From the NCBI GenBank assembly GCA_013368445.1, contig JAACJO010000003.1:2046001-2110000 (forward strand): 64,000 bases of DNA. Reading direction: 5' to 3'. Below are positions 21,450-33,000 of the stretch, piece by piece. The first letter of the stretch is position 1; every line of letters starts with the position of its first letter. The DNA comes from Leucocoprinus leucothites (lineage: Eukaryota; Basidiomycota; Agaricomycetes; Agaricales; Agaricaceae). The position numbers and the translations under genes are program-made. Under the pieces are notes generated by a model. The model saw only the letters and a list, made by a program, of their open reading frames with translations. It was not told the origin of the DNA and did not search any database.

Positions 21450-24400
21450 CTAGAGAATATTGAATCCATTATAAGTCGGAGCCGCTTGATAAGGCGAATG
21501 GGGATCCTGGGACTTCCACGCGACAAAGACACGGAGAGCCCGACTCAATCGTTTATGAGGCGGTAAGCTCGATGAGCTGAACGGAACTGTACTAGGCGTA
21601 GAGGAATCTTGTTTTGCCGACACGCGTTTGACACCGAAGTCGGTGCTTTGACCATTGACAATGATATCGGCATTATCTGCAGGTGCAGAGACGTTGCCAT
21701 TAGAACGTTTACGATGCGACTCTTGTGAGGGCGTTGGGTTATTCTTTCCAATTCTATGAGAGTGACGGGATAGACGTCGAGCTCTTCGCTCTTCCCTCGC
21801 AACCCATTTATCCCACTTCTTACAAGCGTCGTCAAAAGCCTTGCGCCTGTGATCTCGAGGGGAAGCAAAGACGCGCCAGTTAACTTGTTCCTGCAACGCA
21901 TAATCCACGGATGCTTGATCCTGCATATCACTACACAGATAAGTCAGCGTTTGAAGCATGGCAATAACTCCTTGCAATACGTACAGCTCAAAGTTGATCA
22001 ATAACATCTCAAAATCATCTCGAGTCATCTCAGCAATTCCGTTCATGATCGAATCGTCAGACTCGGCGCTTGCGTTTGAGTTGAAACTCGCCTCGCTTTG
22101 TATTGACCGAATCGCGCCCCTTGTATGGATTCCGTTAGTGTGACTCGACCTCTTTGCGAGGGCCGTCTGGTGCTGTACAACCCATTCCCACATTGGTTCC
22201 GAGCATCCAAGTATATCCATCGTGCGAAGATACAGGTGCATATTCAGCGTCCTGAGGTCAATGTTAAGGTCTGGATTTGGGAGCCTCGACATTCGCATTG
22301 GGCCCGACGGTTTGCCTTCAACACTTCGCCTATTGGAATGTATAGAAGGTGAGAAAGCATATCCACGAGAACCATCAAATGAAACATAAGGTGACTGTCG
22401 TCGGATAAGATGGGGGAATGTTAGAAACCGAAGGCCGTCGGGTTCACCCTCGGCAGGCTTCCCTAGTACGCAGCGATAGCGTGAACGAGGTCCATCACTG
22501 GCTTTGTGTTCAGAAGGTTTTGGCCTGATGGCGTCTCGAGCTTCTTCATCATCTGAGGAGAACCCGTCGGAGCTCTCTGTCTCTGTCTCCGAATCTGTCA
22601 CATACCGCGATTCCGAATGTAGTAAGGCAGTGGGTGGAAAGGTGTATAACAGTGGGGGGTGGGTTCGGACATCTTTCAAAGTGTTAGGAGAATATACAGC
22701 CAACAAGGGGAGAGGCTTACCGGTGAAATGGTATTCAAGGTAATTCTGTATGATGGAAAGTGGGGTGGCATTAATGAACCGAGAAGCGAGCATCTCAGCA
22801 TATATAGTTTCGAGAATGGTGTGGTCCCTGGGATTCCTGGGTGCCTTGTACTGCCTCAACAAATATGGCTCCCGTTTGGCCGGTACTTTCCCGTTCTGTG
22901 CAGGTATGCCTTCAGCAGATGTTTGACTCTGTGTTCCATGCGAGGAATTGCTTCTACTGCGCGTTCCAAGATGATGAGAATCCTTGGTCAATCCTGCCAC
23001 ATTGGAGGATCGTCGTCTTGGGGCAGAGCCTGTGTATTCTGGTGCAGATGTGTTGTGTCCCACAGGGGGGATCAGGGAAACCGCAGAGAGCGCAAAGGTG
23101 GCACTACCATGAGGGTTTGCCGAAGTCTTGATGGATAAGGTAGGTCTGGCTGCAGAGCGCGAGTGTGGCATGACGAACGGTACAGGAACGACCGGCGAAT
23201 TGTTCGAGGCTGGGGTCACGGTGAGAGGTGGCAAAGGCGCATCCGTCTCGTGATTAGTTGCATCAACGAAGGCAACAGGTCGCGTAGGCTCGGAGACCGG
23301 AATGCTTGCCTCCGAAGGCGAGGGGGTCGGGAGAAATGGTGTCTGACTGGTAGAAAGTGTGGCGAACAAACCATTTGGGTTGCTACCATGGGTGCTAATG
23401 GGTGTGCTAACATCAGCGGTGGCAACTGGAGAAACAGGATGGCTGGCTGAGGAATCATAGTATGTAACCGAGCTGCGTGCAGAAGAGAGCTCATCTTCTT
23501 CCTCTAATGTTGTTGAGATATTAGAAGGAAGTTCATTAGAGTCGTTTGGTTTTCCAGGGAAGAATAAATCTTCCTCAATCAACTGTATGGATCACAATTA
23601 GTTTGAGGGTAGGCAAAAAAGTTGTCTAGCCCTGGTTTCGGAGGAGGGTGATACTTACCTCGAAGGCACCACCAGACTTTAGTACACGTTTGCACTCCTC
23701 GAATAAGGAATCCCACTAGTTAGTTATAGTTAGTCATACGTTTGCTCAGCTTGAAGGTAAGACCTTGGAGATGCATACCTTATTCTCAGGTACACCAAGT
23801 CCCACTCGTTTAATATGGCTGAGATAGCGATCCGTGAGATCTGGGTGATGAGACGAATAACCAGTAAGAAAGCTTACATGTAGTCAAATTTCTCATCCTC
23901 GAAAGGAAGACCCTCGAGACTGCAGGGGTCGTCAGCGAGGTACAACGCTGAGCAGCCTTAAAAGACGCACAAGTTAGCGTGTACCCAATGGACCCTCTCC
24001 TTCAAATCCCGATCCCCAAGTTTCGTGAAGTCGGGTTGATTTGGCACCAAATCGATCCCTATGACGTCGCCACATGGCCACATTAGAACAACGTAACAAA
24101 CACAGAAGTGGTAATTTAGTATACCCCAGAAATGACAGTCCTGAAAGGTACCTGTGAGTGATTGTCCCTACTGTTTGTGATTGATAAATTGGTTACCTTC
24201 CATGTCCCTGCAGCATGAGTGACCCAAGAGCCAGTGCCTGTGGCTCTATTCAGTACTCCAACCCATGAGCCTATGATTTTCTTTTCTTACCACAACCAAT
24301 ATCCAGCCTAAAGAATTGGTTAGTATAACGGTATCCGGTCGATAAAGAAGCGAACTCACACTGCTGTCGGCGGCTCCTTGAAAACATGCCAGGTCCAACT

Positions 24401-24907
24401 GTTACAAGTTTGGTGACAAATCATGATCTCCCAAACATCCCTGCAAAAAGAAACAATTTCAGGGTTTCGTTGGAGTGGAGGTGGGTACAAGGAGCAGGGA
24501 CAAATATAGGTTAAACATATGCCAGTGCTATGCCAACTGGGGGCGACATAGGAGCCTAGAAAGGCAGCTACGACGCCATATGATTAGGCACCCGTGAATA
24601 CTGAATGTTTTTGGCGTGATGGAAACAGACAGTTCCAGAAAGAGGACGGAAGCAAGCTCCACACTTACAGGTCTTGTACTCTCGCATCATAACATCGTGG
24701 ATATGGGGCCTTCTTTTCGTCGTGGGCGTGGTGGAACTTGCCTGGTGTGACGCCTCCACCTTGTTGATGATAGCCTTTGCCTTTAAGAATGAATTCCTTA
24801 TCGTGAGCGTTTTTGACAATTTCGAGCTGGGTCAAGATTTTTCGATCAGCGGTTGACATATTGTACTGCGATCTTGATGATGGCTCGGACGGGACAACCT
24901 TTGACAT
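21450..24907 (-). CDS. SAM-dependent methyltransferase with a large disordered C-terminal extension (catalytic part)
   Basis: Class I Rossmann-fold methyltransferase of the large basidiomycete type; substrate unknown. From the ATG at 24907 the exons read SKVVPSEPSS, a helix ILTQLEIVKNAHDKEF, the substrate-side motif APYPRCYDA, and LDVWEIMICHQ. Motif I follows as VLDIGCGTGSWVTHAAGTWK, then FWGIDLVPNQPD, NFLEGLPFEDEKFDYMxHIKR and KWDSLFEECKRVLKSGG, which is the usual post-I to post-III series. Exons include 24669-24907, 24360-24440, a 17-nt exon at 24291-24307 that carries most of motif I, and a last exon 21450-23582. That last exon encodes about 710 residues, mostly Ser/Pro-rich. It ends with a conserved-looking helical part (LNMHLYLRTMDILGC, FELYVLQGVIAMLQTLTYLC) that probably completes the fold. 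The upstream block at 25460-26632 is probably the N-terminus of the same protein. Confidence 0.8.
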
Positions 24908-25052
24908 AATAGAAGAGGTGGATGCGACTGGGTGGGTAACGTAGCGGTGACGGGAGTAGGTGGTTGGGCGGCCGTTCGTGGCGTTGGAGGTAATTCCGGT
25001 ATTCGAGAATGAACATGGCGGGGCATCTCGTCACCGTAATCCTCGACTTGAC

Positions 25053-26632
25053 CCTGCGAGGGTGTAATGGATATGTATTGGGCTGGTGAATGTGGTTGTT
25101 TAGAAGATTGGTGGGAGTCGATTGTATTCCTGTACTTTGAGTTTTTATTCGCACCATACTTCCGGGTCCGAACGAACGCAAGGTCAGATAAGGCTTTTCC
25201 ACTATTGGACGCGAGAGAGTTGCCCTGTCGTCGGTGAAATATATCTTATCGTCAGTAATGGCCCAAAAGAGGTCAAAAGTAGGGGAGAGGTAAACAAGGA
25301 TAAGCTCTTTTCCCTTCAAAGGAAATACTGATCAAATTTGTCGGCCTACTGTGGCATAGTAGCTAGATGCCAAGGCTTGAACCGAAAAAAACTGATCAAA
25401 GATGCAGTTCAAATTCTAAATAGCCTTGATGGCTTCGACTGGTTTCCGCTAAAACTCACCGAGTTCGAAGTCTTCTTCTTGACCTTGCTAACTCCAACTG
25501 CCTTCGCATCCTTTGCATTTTCATCCAATGGTGGCGAAGGGGGTGCTGGGTGAAGCTCCCAAGGTGTCACCTCTTCTACCTGAGCCAACGTCAAAGATGA
25601 GCGTAGCCGAGATATTCTCGCCTCGTCACTATCTTCTAGTGTCGGCGAGCTGGATCCTGGACCAGGTTCTAGTTCCCAGGGTGTGACATCTTCCGTGGGT
25701 CCGGTTTTCGCAACCTTGTGGTCTTGGGAGGATGTCGCCGAGACGTGCGAATGTTGTATCGAGGGAGGAGCGGGGGAGGGTTGTTTATGATTCTGAGGTG
25801 AGGAAATATCGTAAGAGAGAACTGTTGAAGTCTCGTCCACAGAGACGAGGTGAGATGGCGAACGGGGAATAGATTTCATAGATGGTTCCTGGGATTGTGT
25901 TGGTGGTGGTAGTGGTGGTGGTGGTGGTGGTGGTGGTGGGACAAGCTCCCAGGGTGTAACATCCTCGACAAAGCCCGTGTTAGTTGTGGGCGGCGGGCTG
26001 TTCAGCGATGGTGTGTACTCGGGAATCGTCTCAGCTGGGTGGTGGTATTTCGTATTCTTCTCGGGTATCGGTGGGTATAGCTCCCATGGCGTTACATCCT
26101 CCACTAGGCCAGTCACCGTTGCGGACGTCCGTGATCGTAAAGACGGTTGATGCGCGGATTTCACTGACGGTTGCTTCGATTTGATTGACGAAGTTTTGGA
26201 TTTTAGGGTGGGCGCCGGCGCTTTTTCGAATTTGTCATCGATCGGACTTGTAGGTGCCGTCTCGAATGGACTAGGCTGGTATTCCCAAGGTGTGATTTCC
26301 TCACGGGAGCTTGCAGTCGACGGTCGGCTGGTAGATTTTCGCGGAAGTGGAGGGGGACCATCAGGAACGACGCGCTTGATACGGGATACGTTGTAATCGG
26401 ATTGGGAAGCGGGAGACGGTAAAGGGGGAGAGATGGGAGTGAGTGAATTAGGTAGGGTAATCGCCGAGGGTCGTTTTTTCAAAGGGAGGACACTCATACT
26501 TGGTGTTCTGTGGATCGAAGAGGTGACTTTGGACGAAACTTGAGGAGGGGATGGAGTCGAGTGTGTCCTTTGAACAGAGGGGCGAGTAACCTGGGTTTCC
26601 GGGGGAAGTCCTGAAGGAGGTACAGACACCAT
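25053..26632 (-). CDS. Proline/serine-rich N-terminal exons with five EDVTPWEL motifs, probably part of the methyltransferase gene
   Basis: Exon 25460-26632 (391 codons, ATG at 26632) encodes a disordered protein with five copies of a motif E-(E/D)-(V/I)-T-P-W-E-(L/Y)-x-P. The motifs are at residues 111-118, 178-185, 223-230, 314-321 and 353-360. A polyproline run follows the third. The exon ends at a gtgagt donor in phase 0. An acceptor at 25225 opens an in-frame block (GNSLASNSGKALSDLAF to ITPSQ) that runs into the methyltransferase region, so I infer a single gene from 26632 to 21450. The link needs a frame change near 25027-25052 that only a 26-nt intron or a 1-nt indel explains. The alternative is a separate 407-aa protein ending at 25409. 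Motif function unknown; it looks like a short linear docking motif. Confidence 0.55.
25901..25940 (+). repeat. (TGG)n tract coding for polyproline
   Basis: Tandem tgg/ggt units on the plus strand encode a run of about nine Pro, then PLPPP, in the minus-strand methyltransferase N-terminal block. Likely length-polymorphic. Confidence 0.85.
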
Positions 26633-27056
26633 AGGTCAGTGAGCAAGTCTGGAGAAATCTATGGAGAACTAGATGGTGGTAGAAGGGAAGAAAATTTTGA
26701 GGGATCGGGAAGCAGAGAATAGTCGTGAAAATTGCGGGCGTTCACCCGAGCAGAAACTCGGCGGGACGATATGAGCTAGAAAGACATCCAAGTGTGGGAT
26801 GGACGTTGGGCCATCAATCTTTACTTCCTCGGGTATCCTTCGGCTTCATTACGTTCTCACTCCTTGTACTGTCTCCCACGGTCACTAAAGTGTGTCCCTT
26901 TGAAAATCGCGTATGCCTTGTTCGATTTTTGTTCGATGGCTTGGTCATCTTCGTGCACAACGTAATTTAGTGCAGATGCTGCATCACTCCTGCAACGCAC
27001 AAAATGTCATCATAAGGAAAGGGAGGGTACATGCCGTGGTAAGAATCAACCTTCGG
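26633..27056. other. Promoter of the methyltransferase gene and 3' flank of the AAGAB-like gene
   Basis: Two genes on the minus strand follow each other here. No motif-bearing frame and no TATA box were recognised. Confidence 0.5.
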
Positions 27057-28831
27057 TTAGAGATCATTCTCCACCTCCAGACCATACACCAAACCCAATG
27101 CAACGCGCGCAGCTGCCTTTCGCCGCTCATCTTCATTTTCCATCCCAGAAATTTCTTCTTTCATTTGTTGAAGAGCGCCAAGCACCTTCGACAGATCAAA
27201 CGGTGCCATGTCATACTCATCGTCCACGTCCGGCTGAGTTTCGTAGTCTCCTGTCTTTCTATCAAGACTCAATTCTCGTGATCCTTGAGAATCTGCCGTC
27301 GACGACGCTTTCCCCCCTTTCCCAAAGATTCTCGACGATGTTTCAAGAATTTCATCTCGTGTAGGCAAATCTTCATCCTCGTCGTCGGATATTACGTGCG
27401 TCGTCTTCTGACCTCCGTCGCTCCCTCCAAAATCCGAAACAGAACCCAGAGAGTTGTATGATTGCAGCCCACTTGCAGGCTTCAATCCGTCCTCGACTGG
27501 CGTTGATCGTCCGGATTGTTCGCTGGGCTTCTCAGTAGGAGCCGACACGAACACGGTAAAATCATCATCAAACTTGGCAAAGTCAAGCGGCTCTGATGAT
27601 CCTGCCTGCTCTTGATATTTTTCCCGAGAAGTAGCGGAGGAAAATTTGTCCTCTGTCGGAGAAGCAACCATTGCGTCCGAACGCACTGCCATTCTCCACG
27701 GATCCTCGCGATCACCGTCCAGTACATCATTCTCCAGCCACTTGGTAAGCTCGTCCATTTCACTTTGTTTCCGGCTGATTTGTGCTGAAAGTTGCGAGCT
27801 TGAGCTGGTCACTAGGTCGTTAACCAATGATAGGCTATGATCCATTCCATCTCCGGCTCCCCATTCAAACAGGCTAGGGTCGCGCTGTGCAAGCCCTTCC
27901 CGTGTTTAACGCCCTTGTCACGACCTTTCATTGAAGGCCACATGATTGTGCTTAGCGCATCCAAGACGCGAGGAAGGTTCGGGATACCTATAGCCGAAGC
28001 AAATAGTTAGAATGACGGCAAAAATATTAGGGAAGGATATGTATGGCTCACCGTCAAGCTCATCCTCTTCTCCATACTTCCTTTCCTCTCGTCTATCGGT
28101 TATATCCAAGGTTGCATCGACATACTCAAACCCGAATCTTGAGACAAATTCATCAATAGATGCGTTACTCTCTGCAATCTCGTCCTCGCCGGCAGATTCT
28201 TCGGGAACACTGTCGGGCGAAGCCTTCACCCGAACTGCCAGTGACACCTCGGGTTCATGGCCACCCAGATCGCGAGAGATCCTTTCGACATGATGTTTGT
28301 ATGCCTGAAATATTCGTTTCAATGATTGACACAAGGATCCATATTCATCGACTGTAGCTTACTTCATTGCTTGCCCAAACAAATATTATGGCGGGGATGT
28401 TTTGTAGTAGATAAGGGGCCAGTCCACGCATGGGGTGCACTGCAAAGTGTACATCCGCAGAATAATACTTGTTCTCAATCGTCCAAGGAATCTTGAGTAA
28501 GCCAGGGGATAATAGATCCTTCTTCCCATTCTCAGCTCTCCCAATCTCCTGCGTTTGGCCATCAGTCGAGCCACCTAAGGCCTGGATGCCTATATGCACC
28601 AGAGATCACGTCAAAATATGCCGAAATAGATGAACCGCCACGAAAGGAACACATTCGAGAGGGTGAACCGCGAGACACGCATCATGTGTCGAGAGATGAC
28701 ATACGTCGAATGAGTGTTGACGCTTGTGAAGTCGATGGAGAAACAACGAGTATACGACACGATGTGTTCGATGTTGCGAGGTCAATGGCGTCTAGACCAA
28801 CAAGCACTGACTCTTGTTGCTGGCTCGTCAT
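27057..28831 (-). CDS. AAGAB/Irc6-like adaptin-binding protein
   Basis: Relative of human AAGAB (p34), a GTPase-like chaperone for AP-1/AP-2 clathrin adaptor assembly; the yeast form is Irc6. Exons 28705-28831, 28363-28589, 28052-28304 and 27057-27987 give about 503 aa if a 26-nt segment is removed from the last one. The N-terminal strand CRILVVSPSTSQASTLIRR fits a Rab-like first strand without a standard P-loop. IPWTIENKYYSADVHFAV and IPAIIFVWASN are recognisable AAGAB-family blocks, followed by FGFEYVDATLD and GIPNLPRVLDALSTIMWPSM. The C-terminus (LSKVLGALQQMKEEISGME, ERRKAAARVALGLVYGLE) matches the helical adaptin-binding tail. The frame around 27887-27912 is unresolved. Start chosen because it is the first ATG in frame with the RILVVSPS strand. 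Confidence 0.75.
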
Positions 28832-30080
28832 TTGAGAGTTGCTCAAACTGGGGGGAATGGTATGAAAGACGAAAGAAAAGGTGTATTAGGTTTCCTGTTC
28901 CGCGTCAGTCACACCTGTTCTTGATATATACATCGGCGCTCTGACCACCACTCCCCATACTAAGTTTGGAGAGAGTCACATTTTTCTATTCGGTTTGTTA
29001 CTTCGGCGGCTCGGAACCGTGGTACAATGACCCTGACGGGGTTACGAAATCTGCAGTACGTCCACATATCCGAGTCCGAGAACACGAGTCTTTGCAAGTC
29101 TTGCAGCTGGTGAGCACTAGTATTCAGCTCTTTGAGAAATAGGACGGAGAATAGCCGTTCATTGTGACTATAAGCGAGTATGACAATCATGATTTTATAT
29201 CACCCAACTGTGGCACAATGGCAGGAGATTGTACGGCGCCGCGCCCATCTTGCTCCAAACTCAAGATAATTATGGGCGGCGAACATGCTCGTGAGGTGAA
29301 CTCATGGCAGACAAGTAAAACCCTTGAACACTAAGCACGACCTAAAACCTCTTTGAATGGTAATAACCAGTACTTAACATATCACCACTTAGAAGCTGGC
29401 AACCCAGTCAGACACTGCTCCTGCGATCCCGAGTCCGAGACAGCATCGGCCACGGGAGAAACATTCAGAAATTTCAATACCACTTGCACTCTCAAAAATT
29501 CACATAATGATCATAATTATTAGTGTGTTGAGAGAGCATCGAGAAACGTGCAGGGGAAGAAAGAGACACACTAAGGCTATAAGCAAGACTAAACGTGATG
29601 ATTCGTTAGTGAATAAACTGTTCCACTCCTAGGTAGGGCAGTAGTAATATTTAAGAAGAATGGATCCCAATCCAATAGAAGTGTAGATAATTAGTCAATG
29701 CGCAAAGATGATGAGGTGAAGAAGAAAGCAAAGTTGATAACGGAAGCAAACACTATGGACACGGCGATAGCAGAAGAGCAAATATGGACAGATCAAAGGG
29801 ATATGCAGAAGAAAGGCAGATCAAAAAAGGTAGTAATTAGATTCCATAGAAGGCGAAACATGAATGAAGGTCGTCAAACGAGCGTGGGTCATAAGCGTGA
29901 TACGAGAGAAATGGACTGGTAATAATTAACTTATTATGTTTGCGAATTTGTTGACATGAGTGAAGAGGAAAAGAGAAAATCGAAACGAAAAAAAAAAATG
30001 CAAAACGAAACATGTCGATGCGATGGGAAGAAATGCGGAATGATAAAGACCCAAAACACAACCCAGGGACAATCATAGCA
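28832..30080. other. Non-coding stretch upstream of the AAGAB-like gene
   Basis: A minus-strand frame at 28960-29190 reads like a fragment of a folded protein (SDSDMWTYCRFRNPVRVIVP) but has no start or splice partners that I can find. A purine-rich plus-strand frame at 29698-29922 is low-complexity. 3' flank of the kinase gene at the right end. Confidence 0.45.
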
Positions 30081-33000
30081 TCAAGCCACGACCATCTTCG
30101 AGAGTCTCTTGGAATTCTTGGTGGTGGGCACCATGGCCTTGATAGCCTTCCTCATGAACGACACGGACAAAGGCCCCGTCGACATTGAAGTATCAGGTCC
30201 AGTTGAAACAGGACCATACGAAATAACACCCATCTCATCCACGGAAACACCTCTCCTCTGAGCGACGTCCTCAGAGCTAATTGGCGGCAACATCGGTGTC
30301 TTCGGACTAAAGAACATCCTACTGTGCCTCCTATGAATCGCTCCCGATTTAGACCCAGGTTCACCAGACGGCGGAGGGGCAGGAGGGATGAATTCAGATT
30401 GATAGCCTTTCCCAACGCGCTTGACGCCAGAAGTAGCCATGAGGAATCTATCATAAACACCTTCCAGCTTGCGTTGGTTGGGGGTATCAGGGAGCGCATC
30501 GGGCGAAGCGACCTTGCGCTGCGGATATGGTTCAACGTGGCAAGGCGAGGACGTCAAGTCGTCAGTGGAAGTATGCGGTGATTCGAGGTCTTCGCAGGAA
30601 CGAAGTGGTGTAGCAATGAAGATGCTTCTATCGAACATTTCCGACAGACGTGGGTTTGGTTCTGGTTCAACGGCTGGGTAATGAAATTCATTGATTAGCA
30701 CACACAATGCACATATATGTTAGGCTGATAAGGCAGTGACTCACGTTTGTTGATCTCTGCCTCGAGCTGTGAAATCGACGCGATCCGCTGTTGCAAAAAG
30801 TTCCCATGAGACCGACTCTTTTCTCTTCTCTTTGACGGCGTCATTTCGGTGTCCCTGCGAGTCGCAATCGGCGAGTCCTCTGAAACAGTTGCTCTCCTCT
30901 GTCGTGAAGGCGTGTGGATTTCGGGGACCATGAAATGCGTCTGGGCAGGTTCTGTGTTCACAGGAGGGCAGTAGACACTTCCACTGGGAGTGGTCTGAGC
31001 AGTGGTGGCACCCGGAGAGCCGCTACTACTGGACACTGCGTCGGAGGTGGCTAAGGTGGATGTATTAGCGGAGCTTGAAGTTTCTGCCATGAGACTGTTA
31101 TTATAGTCCGCGAAAATTTGCGATGCAGCGAGGACTTTGCGAGGAAGACGTGAGGAGCGGTTACTACGACTATTCGGAACGTTTCTCGGAGCAGCCGGGA
31201 GCGAAGGTAATGGAGCATCTGCCCTAGCTGATGCAGCAAAATTCTGACGAGCATCTTCGACGACTCCTGTATAATAGGCTTATCAGCTACCCACGCAACG
31301 CTTCCAAAGCCTCGGAGCAGAACCCACGTTCAACGTTTTGCATCCAGATGGTCAACCGATCCATGCGCGAATCAGTGGCCGACTTTTCACTCTGTACAGC
31401 ATTGCGGATGACGGGCAGCGACGAATTGACTAGGAATGACAAGATTGTAAGCGTTCGAGAACGACCAAGGCTGTGCCCATGCGGATAAAATTCATATATC
31501 AGCCTACCTTCATTTTCCCAAGATTGTGCTTGGCTACTTCCCCGAGTCCGTGGCCTCTGGATTTCGGGCTTTATTTCCTTGGGGTCAATATCGAGGCTGC
31601 GTGCAGGAGTGGAACGACCGTGAGCTACACGACCAAGTACGGGCGATTTGTATACTCCAAGCGTCTTGTCTGGAGGAGTTAGAGGCAATAGCGAATTAGG
31701 TCACATATGTCTCACAAGGGGCTGGATGGAGTGGCTCACCAATTGAGGACCTAATAGCATGACCGAACTTCTTTCCTTGAACGCTAGTCGGTCTGGAAGG
31801 TGTCTGGGTAGCAGACATCTTGTTTGTAGCTGTGGAATCAAGGGCAGAGTAAGCAGATGGTGTGGGAGTGGTCAAGGGCGAAACGAGCGCACCAGGCTGC
31901 TTACCTTGTGTTAAAGGTGGGGTGATAGTAGGCGAGGGCGACACGATACTGTTAAACGCCGTCGTGCCATAGTTCTCTTTGTTAAATCCAGGTTCCTTAA
32001 TGGAAATCATTCTCTGCTTCTCGACTTTCTCCTGTTGCTTTTCTCTTTCTAGGTCTTCATCTCTCTCCCGCTCAATCTCTTCTAGCCTTGCCATCTCCCT
32101 TAATCTTTCTCTCTCCCTTTCCCAGTCCCTCACTCGGTCCCTGACACTGGTCGATTCCTTGCCGCTTCTTTGGCTCGCAGTAAGCGAAGTCTCCTTTACG
32201 TCGCGGGAGGCCCTTCGTGTAATGGTTCCTTTAGTCACACTGTCCAATGCTCTAGGCTTCTCCTTCGTTGTTCCGTTGACCGGAGTCTTGAGGCCTCGAG
32301 GTAGGTTCGTATTCCGTGCACCCAAAACACCAGCTGCTCGACGAGTAGGGGTAGAAATACCTCCTTTTGTTGAGGTGGCATTCTCCTTTCCAGTTGCAGA
32401 TGCCAGTGGCGTTGCTGGTGGTGAAGCCTTGACTGGAGAAAGATCGGGAATAGGTGCGACATGCGGACGCTTCTTCGGTGGCACGGCTGATGTACAATCA
32501 TGAATTAGACTTTCCTTTGGATATCATTACCAAAGTGAGCACGCACCTTTGTTTACTGCAACCTTAGGCTGTGACTTGGACTTGGTAAGGGCGCGGGCAG
32601 ACGCATCTTTGCGGGGCGGGGTAAGACTATCGAGACCGGGAGGAGACATTAATTTCGCCTTTCCTGATCTTGTTGACGACGGTGTCATGCTGAGAAGTTT
32701 TGTCATGTCCTTCTCAAAGACGACAGAGGAAGTATCACTAGCACTAGCGGTGCGCCCTGTAAAACCCATGTCAACAAGTTATCGCGCCCAAATTCAATAA
32801 GAGCCCTTACTATGAACACTTGCATACTCGTGGCGTGGACGCCACATCTCGTCAACCATGGCTTGAGATGCAGTGCAACGTAAGTCGGCATTAGGAGCGA
32901 TCATGCGTTGAAGGAGTTTCTCCATCTCAGGGGTCATCTTCCAATCGCCGATCCATGTACCGCGGAGAGTGCGCTGCCAGTATTGCTCAAGATCATCCTT

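Noticed and set aside
24305..24335. gttagtataacgg, a tRNA D-arm-like string
   Set aside because: It lies inside an intron of the methyltransferase gene. No acceptor stem, anticodon arm or T-arm can be paired around it.
24846..25319. 158-codon minus-strand frame crossing the methyltransferase region
   Set aside because: It overlaps two better frames that carry conserved methyltransferase sequence. It is a shadow frame.
29698..29922. Lys/Arg-rich 75-codon frame
   Set aside because: Explained by local purine richness, with no start context or motif.
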